This document shows, one piece after another, positions 1 to 11,278 of a stretch of DNA of 64,000 nt. The translations under genes and the position numbers were made by a program. This DNA comes from Volucribacter psittacicida (GTDB taxonomy: Bacteria; Pseudomonadota; Gammaproteobacteria; Enterobacterales; Pasteurellaceae). The stretch is taken from contig NZ_SMFT01000006.1 in assembly GCF_004339025.1 (NCBI RefSeq), positions 1 through 64,000 on the forward strand, read 5' to 3'. Under the pieces are notes generated by a model. The model was not told where the DNA came from. It worked only from the letters and a program-made list of their open reading frames with translations, and searched no databases. Numbering within the stretch: the first letter of the stretch is position 1; every line of letters begins with the position of its first letter.

Positions 1-175
1 CAACAAGGGTTTTTTGTTATTTAATTTATACTTTTTCATAAAAATCCTCAAAACTTACCGCACTTTGTTTAAGAATGTTCTGATAAATATTTCTATTATT
101 TCAAAGGTGGTGCAATCTTTTGAGAATTGGCACAAGAGTTTCAGTTTAGTACTAACACTATCCAGAGATAGAAAA

Positions 176-825
176 CCCTGAACAAAAGAAAGGTATTGTT
201 AAACCTTATAAGACTGATAATTGGCTCCTCAAAGCCGATGTTGAAGCATATCCCGACGACTATCAATGGCACACAGCGTTTGGGTTGTAGCTAAAACGGC
301 ATTTGTACGGCTTTAAAAAGGCTAGGAATAACACGTAAAGACGTTAGTATATTCTTAAGCGGATACTGAAAAACGAAAGCCGTTTCTTAATGGGCTAAAG
401 GCATTTAAAAAAGCAGGGAGAAAATCATTTATTTAGATGAGAGCGGCTTTAAAATACATGACAACAGACCCTATGGGTATGCTCAAAGAGGTAAGTCTTG
501 TCTTAGCCAGTATAACTGGCAACTTAAAAACCAGAGCAATGTTGGCGCGCTGCTTAATCAACGGTTTTTTGTGGTGGGCTGTATGATTGCAGTATTAATA
601 GCGATGTTTTTCATAGCTGGGTCAAACAGTTATTACTTCCGCAGCTTTCTGATAACAGTGTTATTGTGATGGATAATGCCACTTTTCATAAAGGTTCAGA
701 CACAAAAGCCTTGATAGAAGCAGCAGGACACACCATTCTCTGACTCTTAATCCAATAGAATATACTTGGACTTGGATAAAACAAAAACACAAAGCGTGGC
801 GGTTAAATTGCATCGACCGTTTATT
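176..825 (+). pseudogene. Decayed IS630-family transposase
   Basis: A DDE transposase reading can be followed only by switching frames. It holds an N-terminal stretch resembling KADVEAYPDDYQ, the first catalytic Asp in YLDESGF (about 430-450), YGYAQRGK, the second Asp in VIVMDNATFHKG (about 665-700), and the Glu in NPIEYTW (about 750-770). These are IS630-type signatures. Internal stops and frameshifts break it in at least four places, so no functional protein is possible. The end of the reading runs straight into a fragment of a different transposase near 826, so the terminal repeat is probably lost. Boundaries are approximate. Confidence 0.7.
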
Positions 826-1184
826 CTTTTATTTTATGTGGTTGCTTGGCGATTTTTAATGGGTTTTACTATAAAAAAGATATTTAATACGCCTATTCAA
901 TTGTGCCATTTTCATCTAGTGGCAATGGTGATGAGAAAATTAAGAAAAAACATCAATCTCAGGCTGGAAAGGAATTAAAAATCATTGTGAAAACCTTAAA
1001 AGGAAGCCAAAAACATGATTTCTTTCGTCGTTTGCATTATTGGTATTTAAAACATCAAGATTATTTGAATGAACGCTCAGAGAAATGCAATGAAAAAGAT
1101 TATTTTCCTTATAAACATAAAGGGTTAAGTAAAAAGCGTAAGATTATGTTTATAAAGGATTTTTTAAATAAAAAGAGTTGCTAA
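826..1184 (+). pseudogene. Fragment of IS256/IS1249-like transposase, frameshifted
   Basis: In one frame the DNA encodes PIQLCHFHLVAMVMRKL. After a +1 shift in a run of A near 940-950 it continues as QAGKELKIIVKTLKGSQ, then HDFFRRLHYWYLKHQDYL, NERSE and YKHKGL. The CxFHQ-like motif followed by a K/R-rich 'xxTLKxSxxxDFxxxxxxWxxxxxxFLxERS' pattern is familiar from IS1249-type members of the IS256 family. Only the central part of such a transposase is present. The two open frames covering it (766-978 and 903-1184) are pieces of one broken gene. The family call is from memory of motifs and is moderately secure. Confidence 0.55.
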
Positions 1185-1206
1185 CAACTTGAGAAAATTA
1201 TTATTG

Positions 1207-1299
1207 GCAACTATTTTGTCCACTTGAAAGCATAATGGGCAGATTAGCAACTATTTTGTCCATTACACCTTATTAGCAACCATTTTGTCCATTACACCT
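1207..1299. repeat. Three near-identical copies of a 16-27 bp motif
   Basis: GCAACTATTTTGTCCA occurs at 1207-1222. A longer form, TTAGCAACTATTTTGTCC followed by ATTACACCT, fills 1244-1270. The same with one change (CAACCATTT) fills 1273-1299. The last two are 29 bp apart. They lie between the transposase debris and the 3' end of polA, so they are probably leftover insertion-sequence ends. A related motif appears in the mini-element at 45121-45193. Confidence 0.6.
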
Positions 1300-1323
1300 A
1301 TTATTAATTTATTTTAATAGATA

Positions 1324-4095
1324 CTAATGAGCCTCTTCCCAATTATCGCCTACGCCTACATCAACAATTAATGGAACGCTGAGTGTGGTGGCTTGTTCCA
1401 TTAAAGATTGAATAAGTGCGGTATATTTTTCCACGAAATTTTCTTTTACTTCAAAAACAAGTTCATCATGCACTTGCATAATCATTTGGATATTGTCATC
1501 GTCTTGGGTTGCTTGATCAATGGCGATCATTGCACGTTTAATAATATCCGCTGCTGTCCCTTGCATTGGGGCATTGATAGCGACACGTTCCGCCCCTTTG
1601 CGGCGTAATCCATTACTTGAGTTAATATCAGGTAAATAAAGACGGCGACCGAATAGGGTTTCAACAAAGCCTTGTTGTTTGGCTTTTTGTTGAATATCCT
1701 GCATAAACTGTTGCACTTTGGGATAACGTTGAAAATAGCGATCCATATAGTCTTGTGCTTTTCCTCTTGGGATACCCAGTTGGCGAGCAAGTCCATAGGC
1801 ACTCATACCATAAATTAACCCAAAATTAATGGCTTTGGCACTACGGCGTTGCTCACTGTTTACTTGCTCAAGAGGAATATCAAAAATTTCAGCGGCGGTA
1901 GAACGGTGAATATCTTTTCCCGCGGCAAAGGCGGAAGTTAGTCCCTCATCACCAGATAAATGTGCCATAATGCGTAATTCAATTTGCGAGTAATCTGCGG
2001 CGATAATTTTGTAACCTTGTTTGGCAATAAAAGCCTTGCGGATACGCCGTCCCTCTTCGTTACGAATAGGGATATTTTGTAAATTCGGATCGGAAGAAGA
2101 TAAACGTCCTGTAATGGTAACCGCTTGATGGTAAGAGGTATGTACTCGCCCTGTATTAGCGTTAATCATTAAGGGGAGCTTGTCGGTATAGGTGGATTTG
2201 AGTTTACTTAGCCCTCGATGTTCAACCAAAATTTTGGGTAATTCGTGATCAAATGCTAACTCTTCTAACACTTCTTCATTGGTTGAAGGCGCACCTTTTG
2301 GTGTTTTCTTTAATATTGGTAAACCTAATTTTTCAAACAAAATTTCTTGTAATTGCTTGGTAGAGGCAAGGTTAAAGGGTTGCCCTGCGAGTTCATAGGC
2401 TTGTTGCTCAAGTGCGGTCAGTTTTTGGGAAATTTCTTGCGATTGTTTTGCCAAGGTATTGCCATCAATTAATACACCACGCTGTTCCATACGAGAGAGA
2501 ACCCTTATCAGAGGCAATTCAATTTGCTGATAGAGTTCCAATAAACTTGGATAATCCGCTAATTTTTGCCAAAGGGTTTGGTGCAATTTCATGGTAATAT
2601 CCGCATCTTCTGCGGCATACTCGCTGGCTTGCTCAATGGGAATTTGGTCAAAGGTAAGTTGTGCTTTGCCTTTACCAGCAATGGCTTCAAACGGAATGGT
2701 GTGATGTCCGAGATAGCGTTTTGCCAGCTCGTCCATATTATGTCGCCCTGTGCTATCTAATACATAGGACTCCATCATAGTATCAAAGGCAAAACCCTGC
2801 ACGTGAATACCATAGCGTGCCAAAATGCTTAAATCATATTTGAAATTTTGTCCGATTTTCTTGATATCAGGATTGGTTAAAATAGGCGTTAAGGCTTGTA
2901 ACGTTGCTTCAAGTTCTAATTGTTGTGGCGCACCAATATAGCTATGAGCAAGCGGTAAATAAGCCGCCTCGCCATTTTCTAAGGCAAAGGAAAGCCCAAC
3001 TAAATTAGCGGACATATAATCTAAACTGTCAGTTTCAGTGTCTACCGCAATAAGACTTGCTTGTGCTAATTTATTTAACCATTCGTCAAGTTGCGTTGGT
3101 GTCAAAATGGTTTGATAGCCACTACGATCAATTTGTATATTGGCTATGCTCGCTGAGGAGGTTTGTGCGACTTGTTCCTCTTGATAAAGGTTATTTTGTT
3201 TATCACTTTGCTTACCGCTTAGCACCTCGTTAAGCCAACGTTTAAATTCATAATGCCCAAAATAGCGCACTAATTCATCATTATCTGGCTCGCCTAAGAC
3301 TAATTCATTTGGGCGAATGGTTAGCGCCACGTCCGTTTTAATCGTGGCAAGGGCATAAGAAAGATCGGCATTTTGCTTTTCTGCCAATAATTTATCCCCT
3401 AATTTTTTTGCCCCACGAATAGGTAAATCTGCCACTTTATCTAAATTAGCATAAATCTCTGCCATAGAACCAATGCCTTGCAACAAAGCGAGAGCAGTTT
3501 TCTCGCCAACCCCCGCCACGCCAGGGATATTGTCTGCACTATCGCCCATTAATGCCAAATAATCAATGATTAATTCTGGCGGAATACCATATTTCTCTAC
3601 GACCCCTTGCGGATCGAGTAAGCTGTTATTCATGGTGTTAATTAACATAATTTGCGGACTAACAAGCTGTGCCATATCCTTATCGCCAGTGGAAATAAGC
3701 ACATTTTTTCCCTCTGCTACGGCTTGTAAGGCTAAGGTGCCAATCACATCATCAGCTTCAACCCCCTCCACCGATAATAAGGGAATACCTAAGGCTTTAA
3801 TCATTTGGTGTAACGGCTGAATTTGCTGACGTAATTCATCAGGCATTGGTGGACGATGAGATTTATATTGCTCAAACATTTCATCACGAAAGGTTTTGCC
3901 TTTGGCATCAAAAACCACCGCAATATGGCTAGGCTCAACTTGGCTAATTAAACTTTTCAACATATTTAGTACACCATACATCGCCCCCGTCGGTTCGCCT
4001 AGGGAATTTGTGAGTGGTGGAAAAGCATGAAACGCACGATATAAATACGAAGAACCATCAACTAATACTAATGGGTTGTCTGCAATTTGGGTCAT
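1324..4095 (-). CDS. polA: DNA polymerase I
   Basis: PolA fills gaps after Okazaki-primer removal and in excision repair. The 923-residue protein shows the three classic parts. The N-terminal 5'-3' exonuclease has [11 protein letters not shown] and the [10 protein letters not shown] helix-hairpin-helix. The 3'-5' proofreading domain, around residue 350, keeps the DTETD acidic pair. The polymerase domain has [10 protein letters not shown] and [10 protein letters not shown]. The frame is open upstream to an ATG at 4158, but the family begins at [13 protein letters not shown], so the ATG at 4095 is preferred; it follows a weak GAGA ribosome site. The gene is monocistronic and divergent from the set-type transporter. 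Its 3' end borders insertion-sequence debris. Several USS copies lie inside it. Confidence 0.97.
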   Translation of the reverse strand: MTQIADNPLVLVDGSSYLYRAFHAFPPLTNSLGEPTGAMYGVLNMLKSLISQVEPSHIAVVFDAKGKTFRDEMFEQYKSHRPPMPDELRQQIQPLHQMIKALGIPLLSVEGVEADDVIGTLALQAVAEGKNVLISTGDKDMAQLVSPQIMLINTMNNSLLDPQGVVEKYGIPPELIIDYLALMGDSADNIPGVAGVGEKTALALLQGIGSMAEIYANLDKVADLPIRGAKKLGDKLLAEKQNADLSYALATIKTDVALTIRPNELVLGEPDNDELVRYFGHYEFKRWLNEVLSGKQSDKQNNLYQEEQVAQTSSASIANIQIDRSGYQTILTPTQLDEWLNKLAQASLIAVDTETDSLDYMSANLVGLSFALENGEAAYLPLAHSYIGAPQQLELEATLQALTPILTNPDIKKIGQNFKYDLSILARYGIHVQGFAFDTMMESYVLDSTGRHNMDELAKRYLGHHTIPFEAIAGKGKAQLTFDQIPIEQASEYAAEDADITMKLHQTLWQKLADYPSLLELYQQIELPLIRVLSRMEQRGVLIDGNTLAKQSQEISQKLTALEQQAYELAGQPFNLASTKQLQEILFEKLGLPILKKTPKGAPSTNEEVLEELAFDHELPKILVEHRGLSKLKSTYTDKLPLMINANTGRVHTSYHQAVTITGRLSSSDPNLQNIPIRNEEGRRIRKAFIAKQGYKIIAADYSQIELRIMAHLSGDEGLTSAFAAGKDIHRSTAAEIFDIPLEQVNSEQRRSAKAINFGLIYGMSAYGLARQLGIPRGKAQDYMDRYFQRYPKVQQFMQDIQQKAKQQGFVETLFGRRLYLPDINSSNGLRRKGAERVAINAPMQGTAADIIKRAMIAIDQATQDDDNIQMIMQVHDELVFEVKENFVEKYTALIQSLMEQATTLSVPLIVDVGVGDNWEEAH

Positions 4096-4163
4096 AATAT
4101 TCTCAATAAAATTAGCTAAACTTGAGCTTATTATAGCGTAATTGTGGTGGGTTTTCATGGATT

Positions 4164-4195
4164 AGTCGTTTCAAGTTAAAATAAGACGTATCAAC
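4164..4195. repeat. Degenerate half copy of the GTCGTTTCAA palindromic repeat
   Basis: AGTCGTTTCAAGTTAAAATA followed by AGACGTATCAAC matches one arm of the repeat seen complete at 16259-16326, with a short deletion and no second arm. It lies in the divergent polA/transporter intergenic region. Confidence 0.5.
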
Positions 4196-4284
4196 ACAAA
4201 ATTATGTTAAAGTGAAACAATTAGATTTGAGCTAGCTGACAAATTTGCCTAAAATAACCTTTTGATGATTTATTAGGATAAGAT

Positions 4285-5463
4285 ATGCTCAGCCCCAATC
4301 AAAAGCCTGAAAACAGCAATATGGTAATTTTTGCCTTATTATTTATGGCATTTTTAACCGGGATTGCTTCCTCTTTTCAGCTACCAACGTTGAGTTTATT
4401 TTTATCTCAGCAAATTCAAGTAACCCCCTTTTTAGTGGGGTTATTTTATGCAGTAAATGCCATAATGGGCATTTTAGTGAGCCAACTTTTGGCAAAATAT
4501 TCCGACAAACAGCAGGATCGGCGGAAAATTCTGTTGTTTTGTTGTCTTGTTTCCATTGTCGGTTGTGTGATTTTTGCTTATTCCCGTAATTATTATGTTT
4601 TACTGTTTTTAGGCACATTATTAATGGGCTTAGGAGCCGCTGTTAATCCACAAACCTTTGCCTTTGCTAGAGAATATAACGAGAGCAATAAAAAAGAAAG
4701 TTTGATGTTTACTACCATTTTACGAGCACAAATTTCTTTGGCGTGGATTGTGGGACCGCCATTGTCTTTTAGTATTGCATTACATTGGGGCTTTGATTTT
4801 CTCTATTTAACCGCCGCATTGGCTTTTATGCTTTGTGCTATTTTAACCTTAACTATATTACCTCAGGTTTCTCGGCAACAAGTCAATATACAAACATCGC
4901 AAAATCTTTCCGTACAAAATGTGCGTAAAAGCACTCTTTATTTATTTTTAGTTTGCTTTTTAGCTTGGACTTGCAACAGTATGTATTTGATTAATATGCC
5001 ATTATATGTTATTCATCAACTAGGCTTACCTGACAGTTTAGCTGGAATATTAATGGCAAGTGCCGCAGGATTAGAAATTCCTGTTATGTTATTGGCAGGC
5101 TATCTAACCAAATTTCTAGCTAAGAAAACCCTAATTTATTGTGCCATTATTGCAGGGCTGATTTTTTATATGGGCTTATTAATGGGAACACAGCCTTGGT
5201 GGCTAATCGGTTTACAACTTTTTAATGGTATTTTTATCGGTGTATTAGCCAGTATTGGTATGATTTATTTTCAAGATTTAATGCCACAACAAATGGGATC
5301 GGCAACCACTTTATTTACTAATGCCGCCAAAAGTAGCTGGATTTTAGGTGGACCTTTAGCTGGGATTATTACACAATTTTGGCATTATCAAACAGTATTT
5401 TATATTGCTATCGGCTTAATTCTGGTTGCATTGGTTTGTATGTGGAGAGTGCGTTCAGTTTGA
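4285..5463 (+). CDS. MFS sugar efflux transporter, SetA/SetB type
   Basis: A 392-residue hydrophobic protein with about twelve membrane helices, typical of the major facilitator superfamily. It resembles E. coli SetA/SetB over its whole length: LPTLSLFLSQ near the start, VGLFYAVNAIMGI, the loop-2 motif SDKQQDRRKI, LRAQISLAWIVGPP, AGLEIPVMLLAGY and FQDLMPQQMGSATTLF. Set proteins export lactose, glucose and glycoside analogues across the inner membrane; the substrate here is inferred only from the family. The start ATG is preceded by AGGATAAGAT. It converges with fdhD 22 bp downstream. The exact paralogue (SetA, B or C) cannot be decided from sequence reading. Confidence 0.8.
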   Translation: MLSPNQKPENSNMVIFALLFMAFLTGIASSFQLPTLSLFLSQQIQVTPFLVGLFYAVNAIMGILVSQLLAKYSDKQQDRRKILLFCCLVSIVGCVIFAYSRNYYVLLFLGTLLMGLGAAVNPQTFAFAREYNESNKKESLMFTTILRAQISLAWIVGPPLSFSIALHWGFDFLYLTAALAFMLCAILTLTILPQVSRQQVNIQTSQNLSVQNVRKSTLYLFLVCFLAWTCNSMYLINMPLYVIHQLGLPDSLAGILMASAAGLEIPVMLLAGYLTKFLAKKTLIYCAIIAGLIFYMGLLMGTQPWWLIGLQLFNGIFIGVLASIGMIYFQDLMPQQMGSATTLFTNAAKSSWILGGPLAGIITQFWHYQTVFYIAIGLILVALVCMWRVRSV

Positions 5464-5485
5464 TGATTAAGGTTTTAAAAAATAA

Positions 5486-6325
5486 TCAAAAAACCAACCG
5501 CTCTTTTCCACAATAAATGGTGGCGCGTTTTGGGCGAGTAAAGCCGACAAGGGTGAGGTTGCTTTGTTGTGCCATTTGTACTGCCAGATCAGTTACCGCC
5601 GAAATGGCGACTAACATTTCAATATGACAGCTAACGGTTTTTTGTACCATTTCATAACTGGCTCGGCTTGTGGTAAGAATAAAGCCTTTTGGCTGTTGAT
5701 GTTGGGCGTGCCAGCCTAATAATTTATCCAATGCGACATGGCGTCCGACATCCTCTCGGATCGCTAATAATTTGCCTTGCGGATCAAAAAAGCCACAGGC
5801 GTGAGTTGCGCCTGTTTGTTGTCCTAATTGTTGTGCTTGCTCTAATTGCTGTAAACAATCATCAAAAAGCTGTAATTCTACCTGTAAAGTGTGGTCTAAT
5901 TTGGGCAAATTTTTATATACTTGCTTAAGTTGTTCTGTGCCACAAATGCCACAGCCTGTGCGTCCAGCTAAGCTACGGCGATGTTGTTTTAATTGCATAA
6001 AACGGCGAGAGGAAAGCTCAATGTGAACTTCAATTCCCTGTTCTTTTTCTTGTATATCTAAACCATATATTTCTGAAGGCTGTTGGATAATGCCTTCGGC
6101 TAAGGAAAAACCTGTGGCAAAATCGCTTAATTGATGGGGGGTACACATCATTACCGTATGAGAAATGCCATTGTAAACAAGAGCAACAGGCACTTCTCTT
6201 GCAAGGGTATCTTTTTTTTCTTCTTCAATAATATCAATATTTGATGAAAAGAAATCATTATCATTTTGTGGTATGTTTGTTACTTTTTTGCAAAAACTAA
6301 CCTTTAAATTTGTGATCAAAGTCAA
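5486..6325 (-). CDS. fdhD: Sulfur carrier FdhD, formate dehydrogenase accessory
   Basis: FdhD moves sulfur from IscS to the molybdenum cofactor of formate dehydrogenases, a step needed for activity. The two essential cysteines are in [49 protein letters not shown] and [10 protein letters not shown] match the E. coli protein closely. There is no usable ATG before residue 80, so the start is non-ATG. The frame opens with TTG at 6337, but the TTG at 6325 has AGGA five bases upstream and is preferred; it gives about 279 residues against 277 in E. coli. It is divergent from the formate dehydrogenase operon it serves. Confidence 0.93.
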   Translation of the reverse strand: MTLITNLKVSFCKKVTNIPQNDNDFFSSNIDIIEEEKKDTLAREVPVALVYNGISHTVMMCTPHQLSDFATGFSLAEGIIQQPSEIYGLDIQEKEQGIEVHIELSSRRFMQLKQHRRSLAGRTGCGICGTEQLKQVYKNLPKLDHTLQVELQLFDDCLQQLEQAQQLGQQTGATHACGFFDPQGKLLAIREDVGRHVALDKLLGWHAQHQQPKGFILTTSRASYEMVQKTVSCHIEMLVAISAVTDLAVQMAQQSNLTLVGFTRPKRATIYCGKERLVF

Positions 6326-6542
6326 ATTTATCCTCAAAATTAAGCTGTATTCGTTATAGACAATTAATGAATAAATGTTATTCTACTGCACAATTTTAAC
6401 ACATTCTATTTATTGTGGTTAAGATTAGCGTTAAAATACGCCAACCTAACAGAATTTCGTTTTAATTATTAATGATTGAAACGATATTAATTTACGAATT
6501 TATTTAATACACTTTTTTCTACTCAACGTTAAAGGAGTCTCT

Positions 6543-9500
6543 ATGCAGGTCACAAGAAGAAAGTTCTTTAAGATCTGTGCAGGAGGAATGGCGGGAACTT
6601 CAGCGGCAATGCTGGGATTAGCGCCTACGGAAGCCTTAGCAGCTCCCCGTTCCTATAAATTGTTGCGAGCCACTGAAACTCGTAATACCTGTACTTACTG
6701 TGCCGTTGGTTGCGGTATGCTGATGTATAGCTTAGGCGATCATGCGAGAAATACCAAAGGCAAACTTATCCATATTGAGGGCGATCCTGATCATCCTGTG
6801 AGTCGTGGGGCATTATGCCCAAAAGGGGCAGGGGCATTAGATTATGTGAATAGTCCTCGCCGTGTTAGATACCCAGAAGTGCGTGAAGCGGGATCTAATG
6901 AATGGAAACGCATTTCTTGGCACGAGGCGATTCAGCGTATTGCTAAGCATATGAAAGCCGATCGTGATGCCAATTTTATTGAGAAAAATGAACAAGGCAC
7001 GACCATAAACCGTTGGATGACAACGGGTTTTTTAGCTGGCTCGGCTTGTAGTAATGAAACGGGTATTTTAACTCAAAAATGGGTTCGCTCTTTGGGGATT
7101 ATTTTTACTGATAACCAAGCGAGTATTTGACACGGACCAACGGTAGCAAGTCTTGCTCCATCATTTGGTCGCGGTGCCATGACCAACCATTGGGTTGATA
7201 TTCGAAATTCTGATTTAGTCATTGTTATGGGCGGTAACGCTGCTGAAGCACACCCTGTGGGTTTCCGCTGGGCTGTAGAAGCAAAAACCCATAATAATGC
7301 CAAAATTATGGTGGTTGATCCACGCTTTAACCGAACTGCGGCGGTGGCGGATATTTATATGCCAATTCGTCCAGGGACGGATATTGCTTTTTTATCAGGG
7401 GTAATTCGTTATTTATTAGAAAATGATCATATTCATCACGAATATGTTAAACATTACACCAATGCGACATTCTTGGTAAACGAAGACTTTGATTTTAATG
7501 AAGGCTTATTTACGGGGTATGATGAAGCAACACGCCGTTATGATCGTAGCACTTGGTCTTATCAGCTTGATGAAAATGGTCAAGCAAAACGTGATATGAC
7601 CATGCAAGATCCTCGTTGTGTGATTAATTTATTAAAACAGCATGTTGCACGCTATACCCCTGAGATGGTGGAGCGTATTACTGGGACACCACAGCAAGAA
7701 CATCTTAAATTCTGTGAAGAAATTGCCAAAACCGCTGCACCAGAAAAAGCGGCGACTTTCTTGTACGCATTAGGTTGGACACAACATACTGTTGGCTCAC
7801 AAAATATCCGTACTATGGCAATGATCCAATTATTATTGGGTAATATTGGGGTTTCTGGTGGTGGCGTAAATGCGTTGCGTGGTCACTCTAATGTTCAGGG
7901 AATTACCGACTTGGGATTATTCCCACATATGTTGCCAGCTTATATTCCATTACCAACGGAAAATGATCTGAGTTTAGACAGTTTCTTAGCTCGTATTACG
8001 CCGAAAACCTTGCTAAAAGATCAAACTAACTATTGGCAAAATACACCGAAATTTATGGTAAGTATGCTCAAATCTTTCTTTGCTGATAAAGCAACCGCAG
8101 AGAATGGCTTTGGTTATGATTATTTACCAAAATTGCCAACGGGTGGTATGGATCAATTCCGTTATATTGAGGAAATGTACCAAGGCAAAGTTAATGGTTT
8201 CTTCTGTCAGGGTATGAACCCTATTGCCTCTTATCCAAACTCAGCTAAGATCATCAAAGCCTTAAGTAATCTTAAATATTTGGTGATTTGTGATCCATTA
8301 ATTACGGATACCTCAGAGTTTTGGAAAAACTATGGCGAATTTAATGATGTCAAAACAGAGGATATTCAAACAGAAGTGTTCCGTTTACCAACCACTTGTT
8401 TTGCGGAAGAAGATGGCTCTATTGCCAACTCTGGGCGTTGGTTACAATGGCACTGGAAAGCCGCTGAACCACCAGCGGAAGCAAAAACCGATGGCGAGAT
8501 TTTATCGGAATTACGGCAAGAATTGTTGCATTTATATCAACAAGATGACGGTGGTCGCCCAATATTGCGTGAGCAACTAGAAGCTATGAGCTGGAATTAT
8601 GCTAATCCGCTTGAGCCAAAAGCAGAAGAAGTAGCAAAAGAAAATAATGGTTATGCCTTAGCAGATTTGTATGATAGTAACGGTAATTTGTTGCTGAAAA
8701 AGGGTCAATTACTGTCGAGTTTTGCTCAAATGCGTGATGACGGTACTACTTCTGGTGCTTGTTGGATTTATGCAGGGCAATGGACAGAACAGGGCAACCA
8801 AATGGCGAACCGTGATAATTCTGATCCATCAAACTTAGGGAATACCTTAGGTTGGGCGTTTGCTTGGCCAATGAACCGCCGTATTATCTATAACCGAGCT
8901 TCGGCGGATTTAGCGGGTAATCCTTGGAATCCAAAACGCCAATTAATCAAATGGAACGGCAAAAACTGGAATTATATTGATGTTGCAGATTATGGTACTG
9001 CACCACCAAATAGCCCAACCTTGCCATTTATTATGCAACCTGAGGGTACAGGCTGTTTATTTGTGCGTGAACGTATGGTGGACGGTCCATTCCCAGAGCA
9101 TTATGAGCCAGTGGAAACACCAATCGGCACAAATCCATTACATCCACAGGTCATTTCAAGCCCAGTAGCTCGTGTGTTACCAAGTGATAAAATGGATTTA
9201 GGCACATCGGAAGAATTCCCTTATGTTGGTACAACATATCGTTTAACCGAACATTTCCATTATTGGACGAAAAACGTATTGCTTAATGTGATTGCACAAC
9301 CTGAGCAATTTGTAGAAATTGGTGAACGATTAGCGGAAGAAAAAGGCATTAAACAAGGTGATATGGTTAAAGTTACTTCTAAACGTGGCTACATTAAAGC
9401 CGTTGCGGTGGTAACTAAACGTATTCGTCCGTTAATGTCTGATGGTAAACCGATTCACACTATTGGTATTCCTATTCACTGGGGTTTCTCTGGTATTAGT

Positions 9501-9608
9501 AAAAAAGGCTTTTTTGCCAATAATCTTACTGTGCGTGCTGGCGATGCCAATACACAAACACCAGAGTCAAAATGTATGTTAGTCAACATCGAGAAAGTGG
9601 GGGCATAA
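6543..9608 (+). CDS. fdnG: Formate dehydrogenase-N alpha subunit, selenoprotein
   Basis: Catalytic subunit (fdxG in Haemophilus) that oxidises formate to CO2 at a Mo-bis-MGD centre on the periplasmic side. The reading frame is continuous from 6543 to 9608 except for one UGA at 7128-7130, codon 196. It lies in [20 protein letters not shown], exactly where E. coli FdnG has selenocysteine, and a SECIS hairpin follows. A Tat signal has RRKFFK at residues 5-10. The [4Fe-4S] ligands are C50, C53, C57 and C92. Length 1021 residues (E. coli 1015). The start has AAAGGAGT upstream. First gene of fdnG-fdxH-fdxI-fdhE. The genome must also carry selA, selB, selC and selD, none of which are in this window. 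Confidence 0.96.
7128..7168 (+). promoter_or_regulatory. Bacterial SECIS element of fdnG
   Basis: Immediately after the UGA codon the RNA folds with an apical stem AGCAAG/CTTGCT around 7145-7157, set within a longer GG..CC stem. This is the position and apical AAGUCU-type loop recognised by SelB in E. coli fdhF/fdnG. It directs selenocysteine insertion at 7128-7130. Confidence 0.8.
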
Positions 9609-9609
9609 T

Positions 9610-10572
9610 ATGGGAACGGTACAATCGCAAAATATTATTAAATCATCGGCAACATCGGGGCTTACACCAGCACCAAGAGCCCGTGATTTCCAAGTTGAAG
9701 TAACCAAGTTAATTGATGTGACTACCTGTATAGGCTGTAAAGCCTGTCAGGTAGGTTGTTCCGAGTGGAATGATATTCGTACAGAACCACAATCCTGTGT
9801 GGGCGTGTATGATAATCCAGTGGATCTTGATGCCAAGGCTTGGACCGTTATGCGTTTTAACGAAGTGGAAGAAAATGAACGCTTAGAATGGTTAATCCGT
9901 AAAGATGGCTGTATGCACTGTACAGAACCGGGTTGTTTAAAATCTTGCCCTTCACCGGGAGCAATTATCCAATATGCCAATGGTATTGTGGATTTCCAAT
10001 CGGATAAATGTATTGGCTGTGGTTATTGTATCGCAGGTTGTCCATTTAATATTCCTCGAATGAATCCAGAGGATAACCGAGTTTACAAATGTACGCTTTG
10101 TGTGGATCGGGTTACGGTTGGGCAAGAACCTGCTTGTGTCAAAACCTGTCCGACAGGGGCAATTCGTTTTGGTAGCAAAGAGGAAATGTTACATTACGGA
10201 CAACAACGTGTGGAAGAACTCAAATCTCGTGGCTATCAAAATGCAGGGATTTATGATCCTGAAGGTGTTGGTGGTACACATGTCATTTATGTGTTACATC
10301 ATGCAGACAAGCCTGAACTCTATTCTGGCTTACCAAAAGATCCGAAAATTGATCCAACCATTACATTATGGAAAGACGTATTAAAACCTGTTGCGGCAGT
10401 GGCAATGGGCGGTCTTATTCTTAGTGAAATTGCCCATTATGTGGGGATCGGCCCAAATAATGAGGAATTAGAGGGGCACGAGGCAGAAGACATTGAAATT
10501 GAGGTTGATGATAACCAACTCAATCAACAACAATATCAAAATGCGCAAAACTCAGGAGGTAAACATGACTAA
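9610..10572 (+). CDS. fdxH: Formate dehydrogenase iron-sulfur beta subunit
   Basis: Electron-transfer subunit linking the alpha subunit to the cytochrome b gamma subunit. The 320 residues contain four ferredoxin-like cysteine clusters in order: [37 protein letters not shown] and CTLC...CVKTCP. A single C-terminal membrane anchor follows, around [20 protein letters not shown]. It starts one base after the fdnG stop codon, so translation is likely coupled. Its tail overlaps the fdxI start by 8 bp. The acidic, Gln/Asn-rich C-terminus after the anchor is variable in this family. Confidence 0.96.
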   Translation: MGTVQSQNIIKSSATSGLTPAPRARDFQVEVTKLIDVTTCIGCKACQVGCSEWNDIRTEPQSCVGVYDNPVDLDAKAWTVMRFNEVEENERLEWLIRKDGCMHCTEPGCLKSCPSPGAIIQYANGIVDFQSDKCIGCGYCIAGCPFNIPRMNPEDNRVYKCTLCVDRVTVGQEPACVKTCPTGAIRFGSKEEMLHYGQQRVEELKSRGYQNAGIYDPEGVGGTHVIYVLHHADKPELYSGLPKDPKIDPTITLWKDVLKPVAAVAMGGLILSEIAHYVGIGPNNEELEGHEAEDIEIEVDDNQLNQQQYQNAQNSGGKHD

Positions 10573-11269
10573 AATTAAAATCAGTAATGATCGTAAAATC
10601 ATTCGTCATCGTTTTCCTGCGAGAATTAGCCATTGGCTACTGGTTATCTGCTTCTTTACCACAGGATTATCGGGTCTAGCTTTCTTTTTCCCTGATTTTT
10701 CTTGGTTGACGGAAATTCTTGGTACACCACAGGTCGCGCGTTTTATCCACCCATTTACAGGGATTATTATGTTTATCGCCTTTATTAATCTCAGTTTAAT
10801 TTATTGGCGACATAATATCCCTGAAAAAAATGACTGGGTATGGCTAAAAAATATTAAAGAAGTATTAAAAGGTAATGAACACGCTGTATCGGATAATGGC
10901 AAATATAATCTAGGGCAAAAAATGTTGTTCTGGACACTTATCCTTGCTATGACCACCTTATTGGTTACAGGTATTATTATGTGGCGACAATATTTCTCCC
11001 ATAATTTTCCAATTCCCGTTATTCGTATTGCGATTTTACTCCATTCGGTTAGTGCATTTTTGCTTTTTACAGGCATTTTAGTGCATATGTACATGGCATT
11101 TTGGGTAAAAGGATCGATTCGCGGTATGGTAGAAGGTTGGGTAACCGTACGTTGGGCAAGAAAACATCACCCACGTTGGTTTAGAAATGAAGTATTACCA
11201 AAATTGGAAAAAGAAGTCATTGCCGAATACCAAGCCAAAAAACAGAATGAAGAAAACACTCATCATTAA
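10565..11269 (+). CDS. fdxI: Formate dehydrogenase cytochrome b556 gamma subunit
   Basis: Membrane subunit (FdnI/FdoI family) that binds two b hemes and passes electrons to menaquinone. The 234-residue protein has four hydrophobic helices with conserved histidines in [19 protein letters not shown] and [11 protein letters not shown]...LVHMYMAFW. The reading frame opens farther upstream at 10493, inside fdxH. The ATG at 10565 has a perfect AGGAGG at 10554-10559 and gives the family N-terminus [16 protein letters not shown]. It overlaps fdxH by 8 bp, and fdhE follows after 9 bp. Confidence 0.95.
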   Translation: MTKIKISNDRKIIRHRFPARISHWLLVICFFTTGLSGLAFFFPDFSWLTEILGTPQVARFIHPFTGIIMFIAFINLSLIYWRHNIPEKNDWVWLKNIKEVLKGNEHAVSDNGKYNLGQKMLFWTLILAMTTLLVTGIIMWRQYFSHNFPIPVIRIAILLHSVSAFLLFTGILVHMYMAFWVKGSIRGMVEGWVTVRWARKHHPRWFRNEVLPKLEKEVIAEYQAKKQNEENTHH

Positions 11270-11278
11270 GAGTCCATT

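Noticed and set aside
766..978. A 70-residue protein-coding gene
   Set aside because: It spans the join of two broken transposases in one frame and is a pseudogene fragment.
1207..1299. A small CRISPR array
   Set aside because: The copies are unequal, the gaps are 3-24 bases, and no cas genes are present.
4096..4158. N-terminal extension of PolA to the ATG at 4158
   Set aside because: The extra 21 residues are not part of the family and the downstream ATG gives the conserved start [13 protein letters not shown].
6455..6500. FNR site upstream of fdnG
   Set aside because: TTGAAACGATATTAA matches only one half of TTGAT-N4-ATCAA; too weak to report as a feature although anaerobic control is likely.
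7128..7130. Stop codon or frameshift pseudogene in fdnG
   Set aside because: The frame is the same on both sides and the UGA is at the known selenocysteine position with a SECIS hairpin.
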